A program made the translations under genes and the position numbers. From assembly GCA_029777935.1 (NCBI GenBank), contig JAKORH010000337.1, positions 1 through 18,090 of the forward strand: a DNA stretch of 18,090 bases, in the 5' to 3' direction. The notes under the pieces were generated by a model. That model saw only the letters and a list, made by a program, of their open reading frames with translations. It did no database searches and had not been told where the DNA came from. This DNA comes from Pseudomonadota bacterium (GTDB lineage Bacteria > Pseudomonadota > Gammaproteobacteria > Burkholderiales > Burkholderiaceae). Below, in pieces: positions 6,574 to 14,052 of the stretch. Every line of letters starts with the position of its first letter. The first letter of the stretch is position 1.

Positions 6574-7995
6574 TCACAGCACTTCGTCGCGCAGGTAATA
6601 CCACCGGTACAGGAAGCGCTGGCCGAAGCGGCGAAACGGGGCGAACGCGCGGGAGCGCACCGTGTTGAAGACGTTCGGATACTCGAGCGGCGAGTCGTAG
6701 ATCGGCAGTTCGAAAGCCCGGTCGGTCTTGCCGGCGATGCGCTGCGCCATGCGGCGGCCGGCATGCGCCGAGAACGACACGCCGTTGCCGCCGTAACCGA
6801 GCGCGTAGAAGACGGATTGCCGCGGGTCAGGCTGCGTGATGCGCGGCATCATGTCATGGCTCACGTCGACCCAGCCCCACCACGAGTAGTCGATCCGGAT
6901 ATCGCGCAGTGCGGGGAACTTGCGGTGCAGGCCGCGCACCAGCACCGCCATGTGCTTCGGGTTGGGCGCGTCGGCGCCGGTGATCGAGCTGCGGCTGCCG
7001 ATCTGCACGCGATTGTCGGGCAGCCGGCGGTAGTAGAAACGCAGCGTGCGCGTGTCGGTGATGACCTCGGTCGTCAGGAAGTTGGTCGCTTGCAGTTCCT
7101 CCGCCGTCAGCGGGCGCGTGACCAGCGAGTTCGACAGGATCGGCATGATCTTGGAATCGAGGCTCGGGTGCATGCCGTTGCTGGTGTAGCCGCCCGTGGC
7201 GAACCCGACCGCGCGGGCGCGGACCGTTCCGCCAGGCGTCTTCAGGTAGTGCACACCGCCGCGCGTCTCGCAGCCGAGGACGGGGCTGGCCGGATGAACG
7301 CGCACGCCCAGCGCGCGCGCGCGCTTCAGGTACCCGAATGCCAGCTTCAGCGGGTGCACGCCGATGCCGTCGGGTTCGTGCAGCGCGCCGTAGGCTTCCG
7401 CATCCTTGACGTAGCGGCGCCGCACTTCGTCGCGACTCAGGATCTGCGCGTCGTAGCCGAAGACCTCGCGCATCACCTTGGCCTCGCTGCGCAGAAACTC
7501 CATCTTCTTCTCGCGATGCGCGAGGTACAGATGGCCGCCCGGCTGGGGCTCGCACTCGGGGATCTCGGCCACGAGCGACTTGAAGGTTTCGAATCCGCTG
7601 CGAATCTCGGCGTCGAGTTTCAGCGCGACGTCCCTGCCCCAGCGCGCGATCCATTGTGAGCGATACAGCCGCCCGCTCGCGTTCTGGCCCTGGCCGCCGT
7701 TGCGGCTGGTGCAGCCCCAGACCGTGCGATTGGCTTCCAGCACCGTGGCGCGAATTCCATGTTCGCGCGCGAGAAAGAGCGCGGTGGCGAGCCCGGTGAA
7801 ACCCGAGCCGACGATCACGACGTCCGCGTCGACATCCTGCGTGATCGGGCCGTCGTCTTCCGGCGGCGTACCCGCAGAAGCGACCCAGTAGGTGGGCGCA
7901 TAGTCGGTGCCGTGGCCGGGATTGGGTGCCGCCAGCGGGTCGTAGCGCGGATCGTACGGCCGCAGCACGCCCGACTGTTGCAGTGTCATGTCCAT
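6574..7995 (-). CDS. tauY: Taurine dehydrogenase large subunit TauY (FAD-dependent, DAO family)
   Basis: This 473-aa flavoprotein of the D-amino-acid oxidase/PuuB-like family has the dinucleotide-binding motif DVVIVGSGFTGLATALFLA (58-76) with acidic VLEANR (85-90) closing the Rossmann fold. TSRNGGQGQNASG (96-108) fits the FAD-contact segment of this family. The C-terminal FAD loop is YALGYGGNGVSFSAHAGRRMA. TauY is expected to oxidise taurine to sulfoacetaldehyde and ammonia. There is no signal peptide or twin-arginine motif. The C-terminus (about the last 25 residues) is rich in aromatic and basic residues (FRRFGQRFLYRWYYL) and could bind the membrane surface. The start at 7995 follows GGAGA with 5-nt spacing. 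It lies 14 nt after tauX, and tandem in-frame TGA codons end it. The assignment rests on the tauX, tauR and tauABC neighbourhood; by sequence alone it is a FAD amine oxidoreductase. Confidence 0.85.
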   Translation of the reverse strand: MDMTLQQSGVLRPYDPRYDPLAAPNPGHGTDYAPTYWVASAGTPPEDDGPITQDVDADVVIVGSGFTGLATALFLAREHGIRATVLEANRTVWGCTSRNGGQGQNASGRLYRSQWIARWGRDVALKLDAEIRSGFETFKSLVAEIPECEPQPGGHLYLAHREKKMEFLRSEAKVMREVFGYDAQILSRDEVRRRYVKDAEAYGALHEPDGIGVHPLKLAFGYLKRARALGVRVHPASPVLGCETRGGVHYLKTPGGTVRARAVGFATGGYTSNGMHPSLDSKIMPILSNSLVTRPLTAEELQATNFLTTEVITDTRTLRFYYRRLPDNRVQIGSRSSITGADAPNPKHMAVLVRGLHRKFPALRDIRIDYSWWGWVDVSHDMMPRITQPDPRQSVFYALGYGGNGVSFSAHAGRRMAQRIAGKTDRAFELPIYDSPLEYPNVFNTVRSRAFAPFRRFGQRFLYRWYYLRDEVL

Positions 7996-8009
7996 GACCG
8001 TCTCCGCGA

Positions 8010-8411
8010 TCAAGCAGCCACGATCGGCGGACGGTCCTTGCGGAAGGCGTTCTTGACGGCGATCTTGCCGTCGCGAAACGTGAAGACGTCGACCATCCTC
8101 GCCTCGATGCGGGCACCGTCGGCCTTGGTGCCGCGGAACGTCGATTCGGAGACGCCGCGGTCGCCGGCCACGAAGTGAACGCCGTCGAGCCACGCCGCAT
8201 CCGGAAAAGTCTGCCACGCGAGCTGAAAGCCTTCGCGCACGGCCTGCCGGCCCTCGAAAGCGCGGCCATACAGGTCAGGCCCCGCGACCGCGAAGAACGT
8301 GCAATCGTCGTGCATGAACGACATCAATGCATCGATGTCGTGAGCATTCCAGGCGTCGGCGAAGGCTTTCAGGAAACCCGCGTCGACGACGCGAGGGGTG
8401 TTGTTGTTCAT
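8010..8411 (-). CDS. tauX: Taurine dehydrogenase small subunit TauX (SnoaL/NTF2-like fold)
   Basis: This 133-aa protein has an NTF2/SnoaL-like pattern. A helical start (FLKAFADAWNAHDIDALMSFMHDDCTF, about 13-39) leads to GRAFEGRQAVREGF and then an alternating beta-sheet region ending DVFTFRDGKIAVKNAFRKDRPP. NTF2-fold proteins of this size include the small subunit of taurine dehydrogenase, encoded directly before tauY in Paracoccus and Rhodobacter. GGAG precedes the ATG at 8409-8411. It is the first gene after tauR on the same strand, separated by 129 nt. No catalytic residues can be assigned. A subunit role is inferred from the neighbour; alone it would be called a nuclear transport factor 2 family protein. 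Confidence 0.8.
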   Translation of the reverse strand: MNNNTPRVVDAGFLKAFADAWNAHDIDALMSFMHDDCTFFAVAGPDLYGRAFEGRQAVREGFQLAWQTFPDAAWLDGVHFVAGDRGVSESTFRGTKADGARIEARMVDVFTFRDGKIAVKNAFRKDRPPIVAA

Positions 8412-8540
8412 GCTGGCTCCGGTTTCGGTGCGATGCCGAGTCGTTCACACGGCACCTGACCTGCAGCAGGCTAGTCGCCGCGCTGCGGGCTTCGTAGCGC
8501 CAGTTGCCCGGATTCGTTGAGGCCAGCGGCGCGCCGCCGC
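8412..8540 (-). promoter_or_regulatory. Intergenic region between tauR and tauX, probable tauXY promoter
   Basis: These 129 bases separate the tauR stop from the tauX start. They hold the tauX Shine-Dalgarno (GGAG). Read on the minus strand there is a short repeated AGGTCAGGTG segment around 8449-8462. I see no convincing -10/-35 pair. A TauR-activated promoter is expected here from studies of taurine genes in Rhodobacter, but the site cannot be placed. Confidence 0.3.
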
Positions 8541-10040
8541 TCAGCGCTTGGCCTGCAGCGCGGCCGCCACGTCGGCGAGCACGCGAATGCCTGGTTCGAT
8601 GTCCTTCGACGGGATCGACTGGAATCCCAGCCGCACGTAACCGCTCGGCGCGGGGTCGGCGATGAAGAAGACATCGCCCGGCTCGATCAGCACGCCGCGC
8701 TCGCGTGCACGCACGGCCAGTTCGCGGGCATCGACGTCGCCGGGGAACCGTACCCAGCACGAACCGCCGCCCGTCACGGGTACGACGGCGCACTGGGGTG
8801 CATGGCGGGCAAGCGAATCGAGCACGATCGCGCAGCGCTCCTTCTGCGTCCGTGCGAGGCGGCGCAACTGCGCATCGAAATGGCCGAGCGACAGAAACAG
8901 CGCGAACGCGCGCTGAACAAAGGCCGACGGATGCCGCAGCATCAATCGGCGCAGCGCGCGCAGTTCCTCGATCAATTCCGGCGCGGCCACGATGTAGCCG
9001 ATGCGCAGGCCCGGTGCGAGGCATTTGGAGAGGCTGCCGACGTAGATCACGCGACTGTTGCTGTCGAGGCTCTTCAGAGCCGGAATCGGCTCCGCGTCGA
9101 AGCGGTTCTCGCTCTCGAAGTCGTCCTCGATGATCACGAAGTCGAACTCGTCGGCCAGGCGCAACAGCGCCTCGCGCCGCGCCAGCGGCATCGTCACTCC
9201 GGTCGGGCACTGGTGGCTAGGCGTGGTGTAGACGTAATCGAACGCGCGCAATCGTTCGTCCACCACCAACCCATCGGCGTCTATCGCCAGCGCCACGAGC
9301 TGCGAGGTGCGGCCGGAGAAGATGTTGCGCGCGTCGGGATATCCGGGATCCTCGACCGCCACGCGTGTTCCCTCCCGCACCAGCAGATCGGCCACCAGAT
9401 ACAGCGCGTGCTGCGCGCCCACGGTGACGATCAGTTCGTCGGCCGACGCCCACACGCCGCGCCGCGGCAGCACGCGCGTGCGGATCTGCTCCACCAGCAC
9501 CTCGTCGTCGCGCGCGATCAGGTCGGGAGCCCAATCGCGGATGTCGAGCACGCTCAGCGACTTGATGCAGCACTCGCGCCAGTCGGCGGTAGGAAACAGC
9601 GTCGGATCGAACTGGCCGTCCAGGAACGGGTAGCGATACTTCTGCCAGTCAGCCGGCTTGTCGATGCTGCGTTGCGCCCCCGGATGCAGGCAGAACCGCC
9701 GCTGCCAGTCGATTGCCGGCGCGCCCGCAGCGCGCGGCGTCCGCGCCGGCGCGACGCGGCCGGCCAGGATCGCGGGGTTGACGAAGTGCCCGCTGCGCTG
9801 ACGCGACTCGAGGTAACCCTCGTCGCTCAACTGCTGGTAGGCGAGCACCACCGTGTTGCGCGCCACGCCGAGCTGGTCGGCCATCTCACGGCTCGACGGG
9901 ATGGCCACGCCCGGAGGAAGCCGGCCGTCGAGAATCGCCGAAACCAGCATCTCCCGGATCTGGCCCTGCAGACTCATGTTCGGGCGCGCGGAGCGCTGCA
10001 GCAATTGCCGCCACATCGCCGCACTCAGCCGGTGCGTCAT
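8541..10040 (-). CDS. tauR: MocR/GntR-type regulator of taurine genes, probable TauR
   Basis: This 499-aa protein joins an N-terminal GntR winged helix (about 20-88, with PSSREMADQLGVARNTVVLAYQ as the HTH) to a fold-type I aminotransferase domain (about 125-499). The aminotransferase signatures are intact: VTVGAQHALYL (205-215), SHQCPTGVTMPL (275-286), VIIEDDFESE (302-311), and the Schiff-base Lys339 in GSLSKCLAPGLRIG. This suggests that PLP binding and taurine (an amine) sensing through it are possible. TauR of Rhodobacter capsulatus is a MocR-like activator of taurine genes, and here the gene sits between tauXY and divergent tauABC. The start at 10040 is chosen because GAGGA lies just before it; an ATG at 10067 would add nine residues. 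Recognition of taurine itself is inferred. Confidence 0.88.
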   Translation of the reverse strand: MTHRLSAAMWRQLLQRSARPNMSLQGQIREMLVSAILDGRLPPGVAIPSSREMADQLGVARNTVVLAYQQLSDEGYLESRQRSGHFVNPAILAGRVAPARTPRAAGAPAIDWQRRFCLHPGAQRSIDKPADWQKYRYPFLDGQFDPTLFPTADWRECCIKSLSVLDIRDWAPDLIARDDEVLVEQIRTRVLPRRGVWASADELIVTVGAQHALYLVADLLVREGTRVAVEDPGYPDARNIFSGRTSQLVALAIDADGLVVDERLRAFDYVYTTPSHQCPTGVTMPLARREALLRLADEFDFVIIEDDFESENRFDAEPIPALKSLDSNSRVIYVGSLSKCLAPGLRIGYIVAAPELIEELRALRRLMLRHPSAFVQRAFALFLSLGHFDAQLRRLARTQKERCAIVLDSLARHAPQCAVVPVTGGGSCWVRFPGDVDARELAVRARERGVLIEPGDVFFIADPAPSGYVRLGFQSIPSKDIEPGIRVLADVAAALQAKR

Positions 10041-10279
10041 CACGTCCTCGCAGTTCCGCGCGTGCACGCCGCGCCCAAGACGCGCAATATGGATGGCGGG
10101 TGTTGCGCTTCGCTTGGCATCACCGAATCTGCGAATCTGGCACTAGTGAGGCTTTGGCGAGCCTATCAAACTCCGCCCCCACGCTGACAGGGAGGCTACG
10201 ACAATTTCCTCGACCGGCGTGCGCAGTTCCGAGAGTCGCAGAGACGGCGGCTCATGACCTTACCCAAGGAGACTGAACG
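10041..10279. promoter_or_regulatory. Divergent tauR/tauABC control region
   Basis: This 239-bp gap separates divergent tauR and tauA. CGAATCTG occurs twice in tandem (10124-10131 and 10132-10139). MocR-family regulators commonly bind pairs of direct repeats, so this is a candidate TauR site. GGCT/AGCC arms flank TTGGCG around 10150-10163. A good Shine-Dalgarno (AAGGAGA) precedes tauA. No near-consensus sigma-70 promoter is visible on either strand, which is compatible with an activator-dependent promoter. Confidence 0.4.
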
Positions 10280-11281
10280 ATGAACCGGATGAGACGACTG
10301 GCCTGCGCGGCCACCGTACTGGCGGCACTGATCGCTGGCACGGCTCACGCGCAGAAGAAGGAGGTGACGATCGCCTATCAGGACATGCTCGACCCGTATC
10401 GCACGGTGCAGGAATCGGGCGAACTCGAGAAGGCCACCGGCTACAAGATCAACTGGCGGATGTTCGGCGGCGGCGGTGACGTCATCCGCGCGATGGCTTC
10501 GGGCGATGTGCAGATCGGCGAGGTGGGATCCAGCCCGCTGACGGCCGCCGCCAGCCAGGGCCAGGACGTCAAGCTGTTCTGGATCCTCGACGACATCGCC
10601 GAGGCCGAGGCACTGATCGTGCGCAACGGCTCAGGCATCAACAGCGTCAAGGACCTGAAGGGCAAGCGCGTGGCCACGCCGTTCGTGTCGACCTCGCATT
10701 ACCAGTTGATGGTGGCCCTGAAGCTCGATGGCGTGAACGCCAAGGACGTCAACGTCATGAATCTGCGTCCGCCGGAGATCGCGGCGGCGTGGGAGCGCGG
10801 CGACATCGACGCGGCGTTCATCTGGGATCCCGTGCTCAGCAAGATCAAGGGCAACGGCAAGGCCATTGCCAGTTCGGAAACGATCGGCGCCAAGGGCTAC
10901 CCGACATTCGACGGCATCGCGGTCCACTCCAAATGGGCGGCAGAACACGAGGCGTTCATGGTCGCCTTCGTCAAGGCGCTGGCGAAGGCCGACGAGGAGT
11001 ACCGCAGCAACAAGGCGAAATGGACCGCGGACTCGCCGCAGGTCAAGGCGGTGGCCAAGTGGTCCAAGGCCGAGCCGAAGGATGTTCCCGCGGCGATGGC
11101 GTTGTACCGTTTTCCAACGGTGAATGAACAACTCAGTGCCAAATGGCTCGGCGGCGGCGCCGCCAAGGCGATGGCCGACACCGCCGTGTTCCTGAAGGAA
11201 CAGGGGCGGATCCAGGAGGTCAAGCCGAACTACGCATCCTTCGTGACCGACGCTTACGTCAAGAAGGCGTTCGGCAAGTAG
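10280..11281 (+). CDS. tauA: Taurine ABC transporter substrate-binding protein TauA
   Basis: This 333-aa periplasmic binding protein has a Sec signal peptide ([20 protein letters not shown] core, cleavage near TAHAQ at 21-25). The mature protein begins [19 protein letters not shown]. It has the SsuA/TauA-type layout, with [25 protein letters not shown] (64-88), [19 protein letters not shown] and [20 protein letters not shown]. The last two are family hallmarks for sulfonate, nitrate and taurine binding proteins. AAGGAGA precedes the start. It is the first gene of tauABC and is divergent from tauR. The taurine specificity is inferred from tauR/tauXY context; aliphatic sulfonates are the main alternative. 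Confidence 0.9.
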   Translation: MNRMRRLACAATVLAALIAGTAHAQKKEVTIAYQDMLDPYRTVQESGELEKATGYKINWRMFGGGGDVIRAMASGDVQIGEVGSSPLTAAASQGQDVKLFWILDDIAEAEALIVRNGSGINSVKDLKGKRVATPFVSTSHYQLMVALKLDGVNAKDVNVMNLRPPEIAAAWERGDIDAAFIWDPVLSKIKGNGKAIASSETIGAKGYPTFDGIAVHSKWAAEHEAFMVAFVKALAKADEEYRSNKAKWTADSPQVKAVAKWSKAEPKDVPAAMALYRFPTVNEQLSAKWLGGGAAKAMADTAVFLKEQGRIQEVKPNYASFVTDAYVKKAFGK

Positions 11282-11316
11282 GGCGACCGCTTGGCGCATT
11301 TCGATCGACGGTGAAC

Positions 11317-11348
11317 GGTGGGGCGGCCGCGCAGGCTGCCGCCCCGCT
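11317..11348 (+). other. Stem-loop between tauA and tauB
   Basis: GGGGCGGC (11320-11327) pairs perfectly with GCCGCCCC (11338-11345) around a 10-nt loop. G/U-tolerant pairs extend the stem to about 11 bp (11317-11348). It lies 36 nt after the tauA stop in the 95-nt tauA-tauB gap. With no T-tract, it is more likely an mRNA-stabilising or attenuating hairpin that lets the binding protein be made in excess than a full terminator. That role is inference. Confidence 0.5.
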
Positions 11349-11376
11349 GCCCGCCGCCCAGGTACCCGGAGGACTC

Positions 11377-12165
11377 ATGCCATCTCTCGACATACGCGGC
11401 CTGACAGTGAACTACGCCGTCAAAGGCGGCACCTTGCAGGCGCTGGCGCCGGTGAACCTGAAGATGAACGAGGGCGACTTCGTCGTCGCGCTCGGCGCCT
11501 CGGGCTGCGGCAAGACGACGCTGCTGAACTGCCTCGCGGGCTTCCTGCCGCCGTCGACGGGTGAGATCCTGCTCGACGGCCGGCCGATCGCCGGACCGGG
11601 ACCCGAGCGCGGCGTGGTGTTCCAGAAGCATGCGCTGATGCCGTGGCTCACCGTGCGCGACAACGTCGCGCTCGGTCTGCGTTTCCAGGGCGTCGACAAG
11701 AACAAGCGCTGGCGAATTGCCGAGGAGAAGCTCGCGCTCGTCGGCCTGGAGAAATACGCCGACCGCCACGTCTACGAGTTGTCGGGCGGCATGCAGCAAC
11801 GCGTGGGCATTGCGCGGGCGCTGGCGAACGATCCGGAGGTCCTCCTGATGGACGAACCGATGGGCGCGCTCGACGCCTTCACCCGCGAGCAGGTGCAGGA
11901 AATCCTGCTGCGCGCGTGGAAGGCGACCAACAAGATGGTGTTCTTCATCACGCACTCGGTCGAGGAGGCGCTGTTCCTCGCCACCCGGCTGATCGTGATG
12001 AGTCCGAGCCCCGGACGCATTTCTCACGTCTACGACGACGTACCGTTTTCGCACCAGTTTCTCGAGCACGGTGATGCACGCAAGGTGAAGTCCGAGCCTG
12101 AATTCATCCGCCTGCGCGAGGAGGTTCTCGCGATCATTCATCACCGGGAGATCGGCCATGCCTGA
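11377..12165 (+). CDS. tauB: Taurine ABC transporter ATP-binding protein TauB
   Basis: This 262-aa ABC ATPase has all motifs intact: Walker [10 protein letters not shown] (about 43-51), the Q-loop in [14 protein letters not shown] (about 80-93), signature [16 protein letters not shown] (about 135-150), Walker [16 protein letters not shown] (about 155-169) and switch His in [17 protein letters not shown] after the Q-loop and AFTREQ after the D-loop are usual for the TauB/SsuB/NrtD group. The ATG at 11377 follows CCGGAGGA. The frame stays open upstream, but that stretch overlaps the intergenic hairpin and lacks homology. The stop overlaps tauC by 8 nt, so the two are probably coupled. Confidence 0.92.
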   Translation: MPSLDIRGLTVNYAVKGGTLQALAPVNLKMNEGDFVVALGASGCGKTTLLNCLAGFLPPSTGEILLDGRPIAGPGPERGVVFQKHALMPWLTVRDNVALGLRFQGVDKNKRWRIAEEKLALVGLEKYADRHVYELSGGMQQRVGIARALANDPEVLLMDEPMGALDAFTREQVQEILLRAWKATNKMVFFITHSVEEALFLATRLIVMSPSPGRISHVYDDVPFSHQFLEHGDARKVKSEPEFIRLREEVLAIIHHREIGHA

Positions 12166-13018
12166 CATCACCGCCTCCGCCACTGGCACGACGAGTACGG
12201 CCTCCGGCACGGGCACGGCCCCGCTGAAGACCAGCAGGTTCAAGGTTCCCGGCGAGGGTTCCAGCCTCGGCATCAGCATCGCGACGGTGGTGACTCTGCT
12301 CGTCCTGTGGACCGTCGCGACGAACGCCGGCTGGATCAAGCCGCTGTTTCTGCCCAGTCCGCAGGCGGTGCTGCAGCAGTTCTGGGAGTACCTGACCGGC
12401 ACCGCGAACGACAAGCCGCTGTGGCAGCACTTCCTGGCCAGTATCCTGCGCGTCTTCGGCGCGTTCTGGCTCGCGTTCGTCACGGCGGTTCCGGTCGGTA
12501 TCGCCATGGGGATGAGCCGGGTCGCACGCGGAATCTTCGATCCCCCGATCGAGTTCTACCGGCCGCTGCCGCCGCTGGCCTATCTGCCCCTGATCATCAT
12601 CTGGTTCGGCATCGACGAGTTGCCCAAAGTGCTGCTGATCTTCCTCGCGTGCTTCGCGCCGCTGGCGCTGGCCGCGCGCTCCGGCATGCGCAGTGCGTCG
12701 CAAGAACAGATCAACGCCGCGTATTCGATGGGGGCCAGCTACGGCCAGGTGATCCGCCACGTGATCCTGCCGTCGGCGCTGCCCGACATCCTCGTCGGCA
12801 TGCGCATCGCCATCGGCTTCGGCTGGACCACGCTGGTGGCGGCGGAGATGGTGGCCGCCAACGTGGGCCTCGGCCAGATGGTGCTGAACGCATCGAACTT
12901 CCTGCGCACCGACATCGTGATCATGGGCATCATTGTCATCGGCGTCATCGCATACTCGTTCGACCTGCTGATGCGCTGGGTCGAGCACAGGCTGGTGCCT
13001 TGGAAGGGCAAGATGTGA
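12158..13018 (+). CDS. tauC: Taurine ABC transporter permease TauC
   Basis: This 286-aa inner-membrane permease of the SsuC/TauC type has a Ser/Thr/Gly-rich N-terminal tail (1-35), a first helix at about 42-56 ([17 protein letters not shown]) and about six membrane segments in total. FLPSPQAV after the first helix is characteristic. The cytoplasmic EAA loop contains [31 protein letters not shown] (about residues 190-220), which contacts the ATPase. The ATG lies inside the end of tauB (8-nt overlap). The low-complexity tail before the first helix is longer than usual, so a downstream start cannot be ruled out. It is the last gene of tauABC; no clear T-tract terminator is seen in the 75 nt before the convergent oxygenase gene. 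Confidence 0.9.
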   Translation: MPDITASATGTTSTASGTGTAPLKTSRFKVPGEGSSLGISIATVVTLLVLWTVATNAGWIKPLFLPSPQAVLQQFWEYLTGTANDKPLWQHFLASILRVFGAFWLAFVTAVPVGIAMGMSRVARGIFDPPIEFYRPLPPLAYLPLIIIWFGIDELPKVLLIFLACFAPLALAARSGMRSASQEQINAAYSMGASYGQVIRHVILPSALPDILVGMRIAIGFGWTTLVAAEMVAANVGLGQMVLNASNFLRTDIVIMGIIVIGVIAYSFDLLMRWVEHRLVPWKGKM

Positions 13019-13093
13019 CGGCGGGCTGACCGCGCAGGCGGCCGGCCGATTGAAGACCGGGGACGCGTTGCCTCTGAAGCCGGGCGCGCGGAT

Positions 13094-13960
13094 TCACGCC
13101 CCGGCCGGCGCCACGCGATACTCGCGCTGCCGCAGCCACTTGGTCGCGATCCATTTTTCGCCCGCGACGACGAGGCTGCCGCCGTGCAGCGTGCGACGGT
13201 CGAGCTGGCCTTCCTCGGTGGTGTAGGCGAAGTACACGGCGTTGCCCTTGCGCGGCAGCACGTCGAGACCCAGCTCGGGGAAGACGGTCGAGCCGCCCGC
13301 CTGAACGTCGTTCAGGTACATCACCAGCGTGGCGACGCGCTGGCCACCCGTCGCCAGTACATTCTCGTTGCCCGGCTGCGCCGGATCGAAGTAGTCCCAG
13401 TGCGGCTTGTATTCGGCGCCGGGCGTGTAGTGCAGGATCTGGATCGGTTCGCCGCGTTCGAGCGGCAGGTCGACCAGCTCGGCGATGCGACGCTCGATGC
13501 GAGCGACGAGCTCGTTTTCCCCGCGCTCGAAGTGCGTGCCGCTGCTGGTGCGGTCCGGATGCACGTCATACGCGCCGGTCGCCGCGTTGACGACGGTGGA
13601 GCGCGAGAGCTTGCGGCGCGACAGCTCGACCAGCTGGTCGCATTCCTCGGGCGCGAGCAGGTTGCCGAACAGGATCACGCGCGGCGCGTTCAGCACGAAC
13701 AGGACATCGATGCGGCGGTCGGAGGTTTCGATCGCGTTCGGCGATTCGGCCAGCAGCTCACTCGCGCTCGGCACCGCCGGCCTCGGCGCGGCCGCCGGCG
13801 CCGTGAAGCGCGCCAGCGCCAGTTCGACCGCCTGCCGCGCGAACTCGGGCTGATAGCCGGACTTGCGCATCGAGTCGACCAGCGCGTCGCGCCCGTGGCC
13901 GGCCTCGACCGAGGTCTGCAGCCAGGTCTTCAGCTTTCCATGCAGCGACTCGAATTGCAT
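13094..13960 (-). CDS. Prolyl-4-hydroxylase-like 2OG-Fe(II) oxygenase
   Basis: This 288-aa protein has a C-terminal P4Hc-type double-stranded beta-helix (about 90-285) with all expected ligands: His187 and Asp189 in KPHWDYFD, distal His259 in TLHGG, and Lys269 in GEKWIATKW for 2-oxoglutarate. YLNDVQAGGSTVFPELGLDVLPRKGNAVYF is the typical core. The N-terminal 80 residues include a helical segment (1-52, MRKSGYQPEFARQAVELAL) and an Ala/Pro-rich linker. No signal peptide is seen, so it probably acts in the cytoplasm. GGGAGG precedes the ATG with 6-nt spacing. It converges on tauC and diverges from the ALDH gene, so it is not part of the taurine operon. Its substrate (a protein prolyl residue or a free small molecule) cannot be told. 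Confidence 0.9.
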   Translation of the reverse strand: MQFESLHGKLKTWLQTSVEAGHGRDALVDSMRKSGYQPEFARQAVELALARFTAPAAAPRPAVPSASELLAESPNAIETSDRRIDVLFVLNAPRVILFGNLLAPEECDQLVELSRRKLSRSTVVNAATGAYDVHPDRTSSGTHFERGENELVARIERRIAELVDLPLERGEPIQILHYTPGAEYKPHWDYFDPAQPGNENVLATGGQRVATLVMYLNDVQAGGSTVFPELGLDVLPRKGNAVYFAYTTEEGQLDRRTLHGGSLVVAGEKWIATKWLRQREYRVAPAGA

Positions 13961-14052
13961 CTGCGGCCTCCCGCCCGCGCTTGCGTGAGCTTAGCGCCCT
14001 CGCACGACGCGAGCCGCGCGCTATTCTCTGCGCAGACCACCGGGAGATCGTC

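Noticed and set aside
8010..8411. TauX as ketosteroid isomerase or limonene-epoxide hydrolase
   Set aside because: The NTF2 fold is shared, but the place directly before a FAD amine oxidoreductase next to tauR and tauABC points to the taurine dehydrogenase small subunit.
8517..10187. 556-codon plus-strand frame opposite tauR
   Set aside because: It is antisense to a complete MocR regulator with all motifs and has Arg/Ala/His-rich non-protein-like composition.
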